Shown here one piece after another: positions 51,029-59,437 of a stretch of 64,000 nt of DNA. The first letter of the stretch is position 1. Each line of letters starts with the position of its first letter. Under the pieces are notes generated by a model. It saw nothing but the letters and a program-made list of their open reading frames with translations, searched no databases and was not told where the DNA came from. This DNA is from an uncultured Collinsella sp. Lineage in GTDB: Bacteria; Actinomycetota; Coriobacteriia; Coriobacteriales; Coriobacteriaceae. The DNA lies in the NCBI GenBank assembly GCA_958415525.1, contig CATYZE010000004.1:1-64000 (forward strand), in the 5' to 3' direction. The position numbers and the translations under genes are program-made.

Positions 51029-52624
51029 ATGGAGACGAACGTTATCTGGCGCAACGCCCGCGCGGCCGTGATTGAGCTCGACGACGGCGGCTACTTTACC
51101 TGCGCCGATACGTGGGAGATCTTTGTCAACGACGAGCCCGCCGGCACCACGAACACGGTCGAGACCTATGTTGACGGCTTGGTTCCCGGCAAGCGCAACC
51201 TGGTCCGCTTTGTTTGCGGCGAGCGCGAGCTGAGTGTGGGCGTCACCACGCCGGCAGAGCCTTTTACCATTAACGTTCGCGACTGCGGCGCCAAGGGCGA
51301 TGCCGAGCACGACGACACCACCAACATCCAGGCCGCCATCATGGCCTGCCCCAAGGGTGGTCGCGTGCTGATTCCCGCCGGCAACTACCGCATCAAGTCG
51401 CTCTTCCTCAAGAGCCATATCAACATCGAGCTTGCCGAGGGTGCCGTGCTGTTGGCCCGCCACGACCGCGCGGCGCTTGCCTACATCCCCGGTACGGTCA
51501 AGGGCGACGAGGGCGCCGGTTACGCCGGTACCGACATGACCCCGCTGGGCCGTTGGGAGGGCGAGAGCTTTGCAACCTATTGCTCCACCTTTACCGGCCT
51601 GAGCGTGCATGACGTGTGCATCTATGGCCGCGGTGCAATTGACGGCCAGACCGATTTTGCCGAGGACAACTGGTGGAACAAGGACTTTAAGAACATCTTC
51701 CGTCCCGAGGAGGGCCGCGAGGTCGCCCGTCCGCGCATGATTTTCCTGTCCGAGTGCGAGAACGTGAGCCTGGCCGGCTTCACCGTCCGCAACAGCCCGG
51801 CGTGGAACATCCACCCCATCCTGTGCGAGCACGTCGATGCACTCTGCCTGTCCATCGAGGGTCCCAAGAACTCTCACAACACCGACGGCTTCGATCCCGA
51901 GAGCTGCGGCTTTGTTCGCATCTTGGGCTGCCAGTTCTCGGTGGGCGACGACTGCATCGCCATCAAGAGCGGCAAGCTGGGCATTGAGCCCGAGCTTCGC
52001 CCCGCAACGCACGACGTGCTGATCTCGCACTGCTACATGCACGATGGCCACGGCGCCGTGGTCCTGGGTTCCGAGGCCGCCGGCGGCATCAAGGACCTTA
52101 CCGTGAGCAAGTGCCTGTTCGAGCGCACCGACCGCGGCCTGCGCGTCAAGACTCGTCGCGGCCGCGGCAAGGACGCCGTCAACGAGGGCATCACCTTCGA
52201 GCACATTCGCATGGACGAGGTCCTCACGCCCTTCGTGGTCAACTCGTTCTACTTCTGCGACAAGGACGGCAAGACCGACTACGTCCAGAACCGCGAGGCG
52301 CTGCCCGTTGACGACCGCACGCCCGGCTTTGGTGCCACGACGTTCCGCGATATCGAGGCGACCAACTGCCATGCTGCCGCGGCCTACATCACGGGCCTGC
52401 CCGAGAGCAAGGTGACGCGCCTGACGTTCCAGGACGTCCATGTGACCTTCGCGCCGGATGCCGAGCCCTTTGTCCCGGCTATGGCCTGCGGCGTTGAGCC
52501 CATGGTGCGCCAGGGCATCATCGCGCAAAACGTCAAGGTGCTCGACCTGCAAAACGTGAGCATCGAGGGTCAGGACGGCGAGGAGCTGCAACTCCAAAAC
52601 GTCGACAAGGTTGTGCGCGCGTAA
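51029..52624 (+). CDS. GH28 polygalacturonase, cytoplasmic type
   Basis: GH28 enzymes cleave alpha-1,4 galacturonosyl bonds by inversion. The 531-residue protein has an N-terminal beta-sandwich-like part (residues 1-80) and a right-handed beta-helix with the signature residues NTDGFDPES (Asp), GDDCIAIKSGK (two Asp), GHGAVVLGSE (His) and a K in GLRVKTRRGRG. No signal peptide is present, so it should act inside the cell, probably as an exo-enzyme on imported oligogalacturonides. The ATG at 51029 follows GAGGGAG. It precedes the pectinesterase fusion gene. Confidence 0.92.
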   Translation: METNVIWRNARAAVIELDDGGYFTCADTWEIFVNDEPAGTTNTVETYVDGLVPGKRNLVRFVCGERELSVGVTTPAEPFTINVRDCGAKGDAEHDDTTNIQAAIMACPKGGRVLIPAGNYRIKSLFLKSHINIELAEGAVLLARHDRAALAYIPGTVKGDEGAGYAGTDMTPLGRWEGESFATYCSTFTGLSVHDVCIYGRGAIDGQTDFAEDNWWNKDFKNIFRPEEGREVARPRMIFLSECENVSLAGFTVRNSPAWNIHPILCEHVDALCLSIEGPKNSHNTDGFDPESCGFVRILGCQFSVGDDCIAIKSGKLGIEPELRPATHDVLISHCYMHDGHGAVVLGSEAAGGIKDLTVSKCLFERTDRGLRVKTRRGRGKDAVNEGITFEHIRMDEVLTPFVVNSFYFCDKDGKTDYVQNREALPVDDRTPGFGATTFRDIEATNCHAAAAYITGLPESKVTRLTFQDVHVTFAPDAEPFVPAMACGVEPMVRQGIIAQNVKVLDLQNVSIEGQDGEELQLQNVDKVVRA

Positions 52625-52647
52625 GCGTCTGCTCTTAAACAATCGAA

Positions 52648-52716
52648 TCCGGCATGTTGTGACGTGCGATGGACGGGGCCTTCCCGACCCATCGCACGTG
52701 CTCTTTATATGCCGGA
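52648..52716. terminator. Nested hairpin after the GH28 gene
   Basis: Outer arms TCCGGCAT (52648-52655) and ATGCCGGA (52709-52716) enclose ACGTGCGATGG (52662-52672) and CCATCGCACGT (52689-52699), with CGGG/CCCG further in. CTCTTTATAT lies after the inner hairpin. It is probably the GH28 terminator. Confidence 0.6.
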
Positions 52717-52758
52717 ACTGCAGCGTAGACGGTTTGCGATGAAAGGGCGTAGCGACTG

Positions 52759-54921
52759 ATGATGATTGAAGAACAAGTTTTTGAAGTATCGACCGAGCGT
52801 GAGGGGGCATACCGCAGCATCTCCGATGCCTTGGCGGCAGCCGATCAGCTCTATCCGAATGCCGAGCAACCGGTGAGGATTCATGTCGATCCGGGTGAGT
52901 ATCGCGAGCGGGTCGAGATTCATCGACCGCATGTGACGTTGGTGGGCGAGACGGCTGACAGTGTGCGTATCGTGGGCAGCCTGGGTGCCAAGATGCCCTC
53001 GGAGGACGGATCGGGTGTCGACGGCACGCTTGGCACGTTTAGGACCTATACCGTTTTGGTCGATGCCGACGAGGTGCGGCTCGAGAACCTCACGATCGTC
53101 AACGATGCCGGCGACGGTCGCGAGGTGGGGCAGGCGATTGCCCTGTATGCCGACGGCGACCGTTTGGTGGTCGACGCCTGCTGCATTACGGGGCGCCAGG
53201 ATACGCTGTTTTTGGGCCCACTGCCGCCGCGCGAAGTCAAACCGGGCGGGTTTATTGGCCCCAAACAGTTTGCGCCGCGCCGGGTGGGGCGTCAGTATTT
53301 CCGACGCTGTCGAATCGAGGGCGACGTCGACTTTATCTTTGGCGGCGCGCGTGCCTATTTTGAGGGGTGCGAGATCCGCTCGCTCAACCGAAATATGGAC
53401 GTGAACGGCTACGTGACGGCGGCATCGACGCCCGAGGGGGAGCCGTACGGTTTTGTGTTCCACGGCTGCTCGTTTACGGCCGCGCAAGATGTGGCGCCTG
53501 ATTCGGTCTACCTGGGACGTCCTTGGCGCGAGTGGGCGCAGACCGTGTTGATCGATTGCTGGCTAGGACAGCACATCAAGCGCGAGGGCTGGTGGGATTG
53601 GAATAAGCCGGCGGCGCACGAGAGAGCATGCTACGTCGGCGCAATCCTGCATGGCCCGGCGGGCGATACTGCCGGCTGGGTGCCATGGGCTCGCGAGCTC
53701 GATACTGCAGCCACTGCCCGATATGCCCGCGAGCAGATGCTTGCCGGTGCGGACGGCTGGGACCCCGAGGGCGGCTCGGGCGACAACGTGGAGACCGCTG
53801 GCCTTTCCGATAACGGTCGCACGGTGCATATCGACACCTATTACGAAGATGAACCGGCGTTTCGCGACCGTCTTAAGAGCGAAGGCCGCTCTGCCGCGTT
53901 TAAGGGCACGACGCTCGGCGACTTTGAGACATGGCAGGTCGCGACCAGGAATCGCCTATGTGATCTGTTGGGCCTATCACTTATGGATCGCGTGCCGATT
54001 GAGGTACGCGAGCTCGATCGGGCGCAGATTGCCGGCGGTATCGTGCGCACCCATGCGATGCTGCAGGTGGAGCACAACGTTTGGATGCCGTTCTACCTAC
54101 TGGAGCCGCAGGCGCTCAAGCTCGATGCGCACGGCCGCAAGCGCTGCTATATCTGCCCGCATGGCCACCAGGGCGCCGGAGCCGCAAGTGTTGCGGGTGT
54201 GACGGGCGTGCCGGCGGTCGACGATGCCGTGCGTAAGTTCAACTACGACTACGGTCTGCGTCTGGCACGCATGGGCTATGTGACCGTCTGCCCCGATGCC
54301 CGCGGTTGGGGATACCGTCGCGATTGGAAGGGCCAGGGCGACGATGAGAACAGCTTCCTGCGCGGTACGTGTCTAAACCAGGCGCGCATGGCCGAGCCGC
54401 TGGGTCTTACCGTTGCGGGCCTCAACGCCTGGGACAACATGCGCCTGATCGATTACCTGGAGGCGCGCGGCGACATTGCCATGGACGACCTGGGCTGCTT
54501 TGGCTTTTCGGGCGGCGGATACATGACGCTGTATCTGGCGGCGCTCGACCCGCGCGTGCGCAAGGCGTTTGTCTCGGGCTATCTGTACGGTGTCGACGAT
54601 TCGCTGCTGCACCTCAACGGCAACTGCAGCTGCAACTATGTGCCGGGGCTGTGGCGCCTGCTCGATATGGGTGACATCGCCTCGCTTATCGCTCCGCGAC
54701 CGCTGTTGGTGCAGAGCTGCGAAGGCGATCATCTTAACGGTGCCCGTGGGCTTGCGAACGTGGACGAGCAGCTCGATATCGTTCGCGATGCCTATAAGCT
54801 CGTGGGGCATGCCGACGGCCTGTCGCACGAGGTTTGCCCGGGCGGGCACCATTTGGGCGTCGCGCACCTTGCCGAGGATATTGAGTGGCTTGACGAGCAC
54901 GCTGCCGGGGTTTGCTCGTAG
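52759..54921 (+). CDS. Pectin methylesterase (CE8) fused to an alpha/beta-hydrolase
   Basis: The 720-residue protein carries two enzymes. Residues ~5-330 are a CE8 pectinesterase beta-helix with the catalytic motifs GQAIALY (Gln125), GRQDTLFLG (Gln/Asp147-148), DVDFIFGGA (Asp191) and YLGRPW. Residues ~375-720 are an alpha/beta-hydrolase with nucleophile GFSGGGY (~Ser582), acid in SCEGDHLN and histidine in GGHHLG. It resembles acetyl-esterases of the Abhydrolase_7/DUF-type linked to pectin clusters. The fusion would remove methyl and probably acetyl groups from the same oligomer. No signal peptide. ATG at 52759 or 52762 after GAAAGGG. Confidence 0.88.
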   Translation: MMIEEQVFEVSTEREGAYRSISDALAAADQLYPNAEQPVRIHVDPGEYRERVEIHRPHVTLVGETADSVRIVGSLGAKMPSEDGSGVDGTLGTFRTYTVLVDADEVRLENLTIVNDAGDGREVGQAIALYADGDRLVVDACCITGRQDTLFLGPLPPREVKPGGFIGPKQFAPRRVGRQYFRRCRIEGDVDFIFGGARAYFEGCEIRSLNRNMDVNGYVTAASTPEGEPYGFVFHGCSFTAAQDVAPDSVYLGRPWREWAQTVLIDCWLGQHIKREGWWDWNKPAAHERACYVGAILHGPAGDTAGWVPWARELDTAATARYAREQMLAGADGWDPEGGSGDNVETAGLSDNGRTVHIDTYYEDEPAFRDRLKSEGRSAAFKGTTLGDFETWQVATRNRLCDLLGLSLMDRVPIEVRELDRAQIAGGIVRTHAMLQVEHNVWMPFYLLEPQALKLDAHGRKRCYICPHGHQGAGAASVAGVTGVPAVDDAVRKFNYDYGLRLARMGYVTVCPDARGWGYRRDWKGQGDDENSFLRGTCLNQARMAEPLGLTVAGLNAWDNMRLIDYLEARGDIAMDDLGCFGFSGGGYMTLYLAALDPRVRKAFVSGYLYGVDDSLLHLNGNCSCNYVPGLWRLLDMGDIASLIAPRPLLVQSCEGDHLNGARGLANVDEQLDIVRDAYKLVGHADGLSHEVCPGGHHLGVAHLAEDIEWLDEHAAGVCS

Positions 54922-54998
54922 ACCATGGGCAATGCACGAGCAAACGGTAATGACTGATAAGACCAAAGACCGCCGTTTGGGCGGGGAGGAGTATAAAC

Positions 54999-55670
54999 AT
55001 GAAACCGACGAAGACCTTGAGCGAATCGACCATCTGCTGCTTTGGCGATTCGACCACTTGGGGTGACAACGGATGCGGTGCAGGCGGCAACGACATCTCC
55101 TGGACCTCGCACCTGGGCGCGCTGTTGGGTGGCGCTACGGTCGAGAACTTTGGCATCAAGGGCTCGCGCATTGCCATCAAGGCCGACCGCACCGATTCGT
55201 TTGTCGAGCGTCTGGACGGTATCGACGACGCAGCCGATGTCTATGTCGTCTTTGGCGGCGTCAACGACTTTAGCCGCAACGTGCCGCTCGGCGAGTTGGG
55301 CAGCACCGATGTGCATGAGTTCTATGGCGCGGTCGACTATCTGATCCGCACCATCACGGCGCGCTCGCCCCAGGCAAAGCTCGTGTTTATGACGCCGTGC
55401 AAGACAAGTGGCAGGCACGAGAAGAATATTCCGGCGAGCAACGAGCTCAACCATCTGGGCCTGACGCAGATTGCGTACGTGCAGGCGATGCTCGAGGTTT
55501 GTGACCGCTACTCGGTGCCGGTAATCGACCTGTACGCACAGAGCGGCATCAGCCCGTTTTTGCCGGAGCATCGCGAGCTCTATATGCCCGACGGCCTGCA
55601 CTACAGCCCGGCTGGCTATGAGCGCCTGGCGCATCGCATTGCCGCGGGTTTAGCTGCCGTTTGCCGCTAA
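54999..55670 (+). CDS. SGNH/GDSL hydrolase, probable pectin deacetylase
   Basis: The 223-residue esterase has all four SGNH blocks: FGDSTTWG (Ser18), NFGIKGS (Gly), GGVNDF (Asn) and DGLHYSPAGYERLA (Asp/His). No signal peptide is visible. By context it likely removes acetyl groups from rhamnogalacturonan or galacturonan oligomers (CE12-like), but GDSL enzymes are too varied to prove the substrate. GGGGAGGAG lies upstream of the ATG. It starts 77 bp after the CE8 fusion gene. Confidence 0.85.
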   Translation: MKPTKTLSESTICCFGDSTTWGDNGCGAGGNDISWTSHLGALLGGATVENFGIKGSRIAIKADRTDSFVERLDGIDDAADVYVVFGGVNDFSRNVPLGELGSTDVHEFYGAVDYLIRTITARSPQAKLVFMTPCKTSGRHEKNIPASNELNHLGLTQIAYVQAMLEVCDRYSVPVIDLYAQSGISPFLPEHRELYMPDGLHYSPAGYERLAHRIAAGLAAVCR

Positions 55671-55685
55671 AAGTCTGCCGTTCGC

Positions 55686-55721
55686 GGGGAATGTAGGGTT
55701 AACGTTCACCCTACATTCCCC
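55686..55721. promoter_or_regulatory. Long palindrome with a pectin operator at its centre
   Basis: GGGGAATGTAGGG (55686-55698) and CCCTACATTCCCC (55709-55721) are perfect 13-bp arms. The centre reads TTAACGTTCA, so the whole contains GTTAACGTTCAC (55698-55709), a one-base variant of the regulon operator. It lies 57 bp before the GH105 start. Confidence 0.68.
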
Positions 55722-55738
55722 GTTCGCGTTACACTAAG

Positions 55739-55750
55739 GTAAACGTTCAC
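55739..55750. promoter_or_regulatory. Operator of the GH105 gene
   Basis: GTAAACGTTCAC, one base away from the perfect palindrome, lies 28 bp before the ATG and 41 bp from the operator at 55698-55709. Confidence 0.68.
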
Positions 55751-55777
55751 CCATCATTAACGTCAGAGGGGACAGCA

Positions 55778-57016
55778 ATGGGTTGTAATCAGATTCTGGA
55801 CCGCTACATCGAGCAGTTGATCGAGACTTCCACGCCGCAGGCGCCGGCCTGGAACATCGAAAAGCTCCGTGCCGGCAAGGAGAACACCTGGAACTACATC
55901 GATGGCTGTATGATCAAGGCGCTCATCGAGCTGTACGAGATCACGGGTGAGCAGCGCTACCTGACCTTCGCCGACGACTATATCGACTTCTTTGTCCAGG
56001 AAGACGGCACCATCAAGCATTACAACCCCGAGGAGTACAATCTCGACAACGTCAATGCCGGCAAGACCCTCTATAAGCTGTACGACCTGGTGGGCAAGCC
56101 CAAGTACCGTGCCGCCATGGACACCATCTACCGTCAGCTCGAGACCCAGCCGCGCACCAAAGAGGGCGTGTTTTGGCACAAGGCCGTCTACCCCAACCAG
56201 ATTTGGCTCGACGGCATGTACATGGCCCAGCCGTTCTACATGCAGTACGAGCTGAGCTTCCACAACCGTCGCGCCTGTTCGGACAGCTTCCATATGTTCC
56301 AGGTCGTGCACGACCTGATGCGCAACCCGCTCAACGGTCTGTACTATCACGCCTACGACGCGAGCCGCAAGCAATTCTGGTGCGATCCGGTCACCGGCCT
56401 TTCGGCCAACTTCTGGCTGCGTGCCGAGGGTTGGTTTGCCATGGCGCTCATCGATACCTGGGAGCTCATGCCGCCTTCGATGTCGGCCGAGAAGGACGAG
56501 ATCCGCAAGATGTTCCACGACCTGATCGACGCCATGCTGCCGTATCAGGACGAGAAGACCGGCATGTGGCACCAGGTCATCAACCTGCCCAACATCGCCC
56601 CCAACTACCTGGAGGAGAGTGGCAGCGCTATCTTTGCCAACGCCATCATGAAGGGCGTGCGCCTGGGCGTGCTGGGCGAGCGCTACTACCAGCATGGCCG
56701 CCGCGCCTTCGACGGCATCTGCGAGACCTGCCTGTCCGAGCATGATGGGCAGCTGGCACTCGACAACATCTGCCTGGTCGCGGGCCTGGGCAACACCACG
56801 CACCGCGAGGGCACCTTTGGCTACTACATGAGCGAGCCCATCGTCAAAAACGACGCGAAGGGCGTGGCGCCGCTGGTGCTGGCCTATATCGAGACCATGC
56901 ACCACGACAAGCTGGCCGGCAAGCGCGACCCGCTGGCCCCCTCGGGCGTGTGCTCCATCGAGGATCCGTTTGGCGGATACACCCCGGGCATCAACGCTTG
57001 CAAGGGATGTGAATAG
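55778..57016 (+). CDS. GH105 unsaturated galacturonyl hydrolase
   Basis: GH105 enzymes (YteR/YesR type) release the 4-deoxy-unsaturated uronic acid from the non-reducing end of pectic oligomers made by lyases. The 412-residue (alpha/alpha)6-barrel shows the family hallmarks WLDGMYMAQPFYMQY (catalytic Asp), HAYDASRKQFWCDPVTG and FWLRAEGWFAMAL. It ends with ...DPLAPSGVCSIEDPFGG. AGAGGGG precedes the ATG. No signal peptide, so it acts in the cytosol. The next gene overlaps its end closely. Confidence 0.93.
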   Translation: MGCNQILDRYIEQLIETSTPQAPAWNIEKLRAGKENTWNYIDGCMIKALIELYEITGEQRYLTFADDYIDFFVQEDGTIKHYNPEEYNLDNVNAGKTLYKLYDLVGKPKYRAAMDTIYRQLETQPRTKEGVFWHKAVYPNQIWLDGMYMAQPFYMQYELSFHNRRACSDSFHMFQVVHDLMRNPLNGLYYHAYDASRKQFWCDPVTGLSANFWLRAEGWFAMALIDTWELMPPSMSAEKDEIRKMFHDLIDAMLPYQDEKTGMWHQVINLPNIAPNYLEESGSAIFANAIMKGVRLGVLGERYYQHGRRAFDGICETCLSEHDGQLALDNICLVAGLGNTTHREGTFGYYMSEPIVKNDAKGVAPLVLAYIETMHHDKLAGKRDPLAPSGVCSIEDPFGGYTPGINACKGCE

Positions 57017-57017
57017 C

Positions 57018-57923
57018 GTGGGGGCTATTACTCCGGGCGTGCGCCTGCACGACCTTCCGCAGGGGACGGTCGAGGAGCGCATTTGCATGGCAGGCGAGCT
57101 GGGCTTTTCGTGCATCCAGCTGCCGAGCAAGGTGCTCTATAAGTCGATGGGCATCAACCGTTTGGGCCTTACGCGCGAGCTTGCCGACCACCTGCGTGCG
57201 GTGCTCGACGAGGCGGGCGTTTCGGTCGCCGTGTTCGGCTGCTATAAAAACCTGGCGACGCCCGATCGCCAACAGCTCATGGATAACTATGCCGAGTACG
57301 AGGCATGCCTGAACTTTGCCAAGATGCTCGGTGGCTGCCCGGTGGGCACCGAGACCGGTCGCCCTAATGTGCAGAACGTCGTGGCGGACGACCGAATGAC
57401 CGACGAGGCACTCGATACGTTTGTGGAGGGTCTCAAGTATGTCTGTGGTCGCGCCGAGGCCATGGACGGCCAAATCTTGATCGAGCCTGGCTGGAACGAG
57501 ACTGTTAACACGCCGGAGCGTTGCCGCGAGGTGCTCGAGCGCGTGCCGAGCTCGGCGCTCGGTGTGATTTACGACCCGGTGTCGCTGCTGCATCCGAGCG
57601 TTGTCGACGAGGCGCAGGAGATTACCTCGCGCATGCTCTATCTGTGCGGCAGCAAGGTCCGCGTGCTGCATGCCAAGGACTACGAGGTCGTGAACAACGA
57701 GGATGAGGCCGGCTGGTGCGATGGCACGGGTTCGCGTCTGGTGTGCCATGGCGTGGGCGAGACGGGTCGTTACGACTTTGAGCCCGTCGTTGCCTGGGCC
57801 GCTGCCGCCTGTCCGGGCATTCCGTGTGTGGTCGAGAACAGCGTGCCGGCGACGGCGGCCGGTTGCCTGACGACGCTCGAGCGTATGTCTGCCCGTTGCG
57901 AAGGCGCACATCGGGAGATGTAG
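57018..57923 (+). CDS. Sugar phosphate isomerase/epimerase (TIM barrel), substrate unknown
   Basis: The ~301-residue protein belongs to the AP endonuclease 2-like TIM-barrel isomerase family (GELGFSCIQLPSKVL, FAKMLGGCPVGTETG, LIEPGWNETVNTPERC, VIYDPVSLLHP, VLHAKDYEV with metal-binding Glu, Asp, His and Glu). It begins one base after the GH105 stop, so the two are coupled and share the operator-controlled promoter. A job on the sugar released by GH105 or on rhamnose/uronate intermediates is likely. The start is uncertain: GTG at 57018, or GTG at 57009 overlapping the GH105 stop. Confidence 0.8.
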   Translation: MGAITPGVRLHDLPQGTVEERICMAGELGFSCIQLPSKVLYKSMGINRLGLTRELADHLRAVLDEAGVSVAVFGCYKNLATPDRQQLMDNYAEYEACLNFAKMLGGCPVGTETGRPNVQNVVADDRMTDEALDTFVEGLKYVCGRAEAMDGQILIEPGWNETVNTPERCREVLERVPSSALGVIYDPVSLLHPSVVDEAQEITSRMLYLCGSKVRVLHAKDYEVVNNEDEAGWCDGTGSRLVCHGVGETGRYDFEPVVAWAAAACPGIPCVVENSVPATAAGCLTTLERMSARCEGAHREM

Positions 57924-58019
57924 CGTGGCAGACGGTTGCTACGGGCGGCCGGCTTGCCGGTACTGGGCAGCATCTGGTACTGCCCGTTATTGTGTTGATG
58001 CGAATCAGAGGGGAATCGC

Positions 58020-59237
58020 GTGGCTATCCACATTGTCGAGGAAGCAAATCGTTGTCTGGGTTGTAAAAGGGCGTTCTGCCAGATCAAAGGCTGCCCGGTG
58101 CAGACGCCTATTCCGCAGGTCATCGATCTGTTTAAGCAACGTCGTCTGGAGGAAGCGGGCGAGCTGCTGTTCCAGAACAACCCGATGAGCGCGGTCTGCT
58201 CCATGGTGTGCAACCATTCGGGCCAGTGCGAGGGCTCGTGCGTTCAGGGTCGCAAGGGCACGCCGGTGCATTTTTCGAGCATCGAGAACTATATCTCCAC
58301 GGCGTACCTCGACCGCAAGGAGTGGAAGCCTGCGCCGTCGTGTGGCAAGCAGGTCGCTGTGGTCGGCTCGGGTCCTGCCGGTATTACCGTGGCGATTAAG
58401 ATGGCCCAGCTGGGTTGCGCCGTTACCGTGTTTGAGCAGCGTCCCGAGATCGGCGGTGTGCTGGAGTACGGCATCCCCGAGTTCCGTCTGCCGCGCTCGC
58501 TGGTGCAAAAGTACCGCCACGTGATGTGCTCACTCGGCGTGCGCGTGCGTCCCTCGACCACCATCGGCGGCGCACTGCATATCGACGATTTGCTGCGCGA
58601 CGGCTACGACGCGGTCTTTGTGGGCACCGGCACTTGGCGCGCCCGCAAGCTGGGCATTCCCGGCGAGTCGCGCGGCAACGTGCTGTTTGGTATCGACTAT
58701 CTGGTCGACCCCACAAGCGTGGCGATCGGGCAGAACGTGGCGGTTATCGGCGCCGGCAACGTGGCCATGGATGTGGCCCGCACGGCACTGCGCTCGGGTG
58801 CTCGCAAAGTTACCGTGTATGCCCGCTCGCGCCATATCTCTGCCATCGATGATGAGGTCGAGCTGACCGAGCTCGACGGTGCCGAGATCGTGTGCGGCAA
58901 GGCCATCTGCGCTATCGACGATAACGGCCCCGTGTTCGAGACGGCCATCTTCGACGAGGACAACAACGTGGTGGGCTACGAGGAAGAGCTCGACCATGCC
59001 GCGGCCGATACCATCGTCATCGCGGCCTCGCAGGTGCCCAAGGACAAGCTCGTGCTTACAACGGGCGGTTTGGAGACCGACCATCGCGGCCTGCTTTCGG
59101 TCAATGAGCACGGCATGACCACCGTGCCCGGCGTCTTTGCCGCCGGCGACGTGGTCAACGGCCCGCTCACCGTGGTCCATGCCGTGGCCGGCGCCAAGCT
59201 CGCCGTCGAAGGCATGACATCCTACCTGGGCCTCTAA
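58020..59237 (+). CDS. GltD-like FAD/Fe-S NAD(P)-dependent oxidoreductase
   Basis: The 405-residue protein has the N-terminal Cys-rich Fer4_20 domain of the glutamate synthase small subunit (CLGCKRAFCQIKGCP at 12-26; CSMVCNHSGQCEGSC). An FAD-binding motif VVGSGPAGITVAIK and an NAD(P)-binding motif VIGAGNVAMDVAR follow. It ends with the GDVVNGPLTVVHAVAGAK FAD motif. No gltA-type large subunit is adjacent, so it probably delivers electrons to another enzyme, perhaps the flavoenzyme encoded next. GTG at 58020 after AGAGGGG. Confidence 0.85.
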   Translation: MAIHIVEEANRCLGCKRAFCQIKGCPVQTPIPQVIDLFKQRRLEEAGELLFQNNPMSAVCSMVCNHSGQCEGSCVQGRKGTPVHFSSIENYISTAYLDRKEWKPAPSCGKQVAVVGSGPAGITVAIKMAQLGCAVTVFEQRPEIGGVLEYGIPEFRLPRSLVQKYRHVMCSLGVRVRPSTTIGGALHIDDLLRDGYDAVFVGTGTWRARKLGIPGESRGNVLFGIDYLVDPTSVAIGQNVAVIGAGNVAMDVARTALRSGARKVTVYARSRHISAIDDEVELTELDGAEIVCGKAICAIDDNGPVFETAIFDEDNNVVGYEEELDHAAADTIVIAASQVPKDKLVLTTGGLETDHRGLLSVNEHGMTTVPGVFAAGDVVNGPLTVVHAVAGAKLAVEGMTSYLGL

Positions 59238-59255
59238 CCCATCCCACCCTTATCA

Positions 59256-59327
59256 GTTGCGGTGTAATACGGACTGTTTTGGCTGTCAAAAGCCTCAATT
59301 GCTCCGTATTCCACCGCAACTTTTTTG
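59256..59327 (+). terminator. Palindrome F acting as terminator of the GltD-like gene
   Basis: AGTTGCGGTG-TAATACGGA (59256-59274) pairs with TCCGTATT-CCACCGCAACT (59304-59322) with one mismatch and is followed by TTTTT. The 29-base centre is related to that of palindrome G at 62202-62268. Confidence 0.78.
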
Positions 59328-59437
59328 TGGGTCGAGCAAAAGGTAGGGGAGTGCGTGCGGCTGTGCGCCGGGCGGATACTGATACGATAGGGGAATCAGC
59401 AAGTGCCGCCACGCGGCTCAAACGAAAGGAAACCTGT

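Noticed and set aside
49229..52810. 1193-codon open frame opposite the symporter and GH28 genes
   Set aside because: It spans two convincing sense genes and their terminator and shows no recognisable domain.
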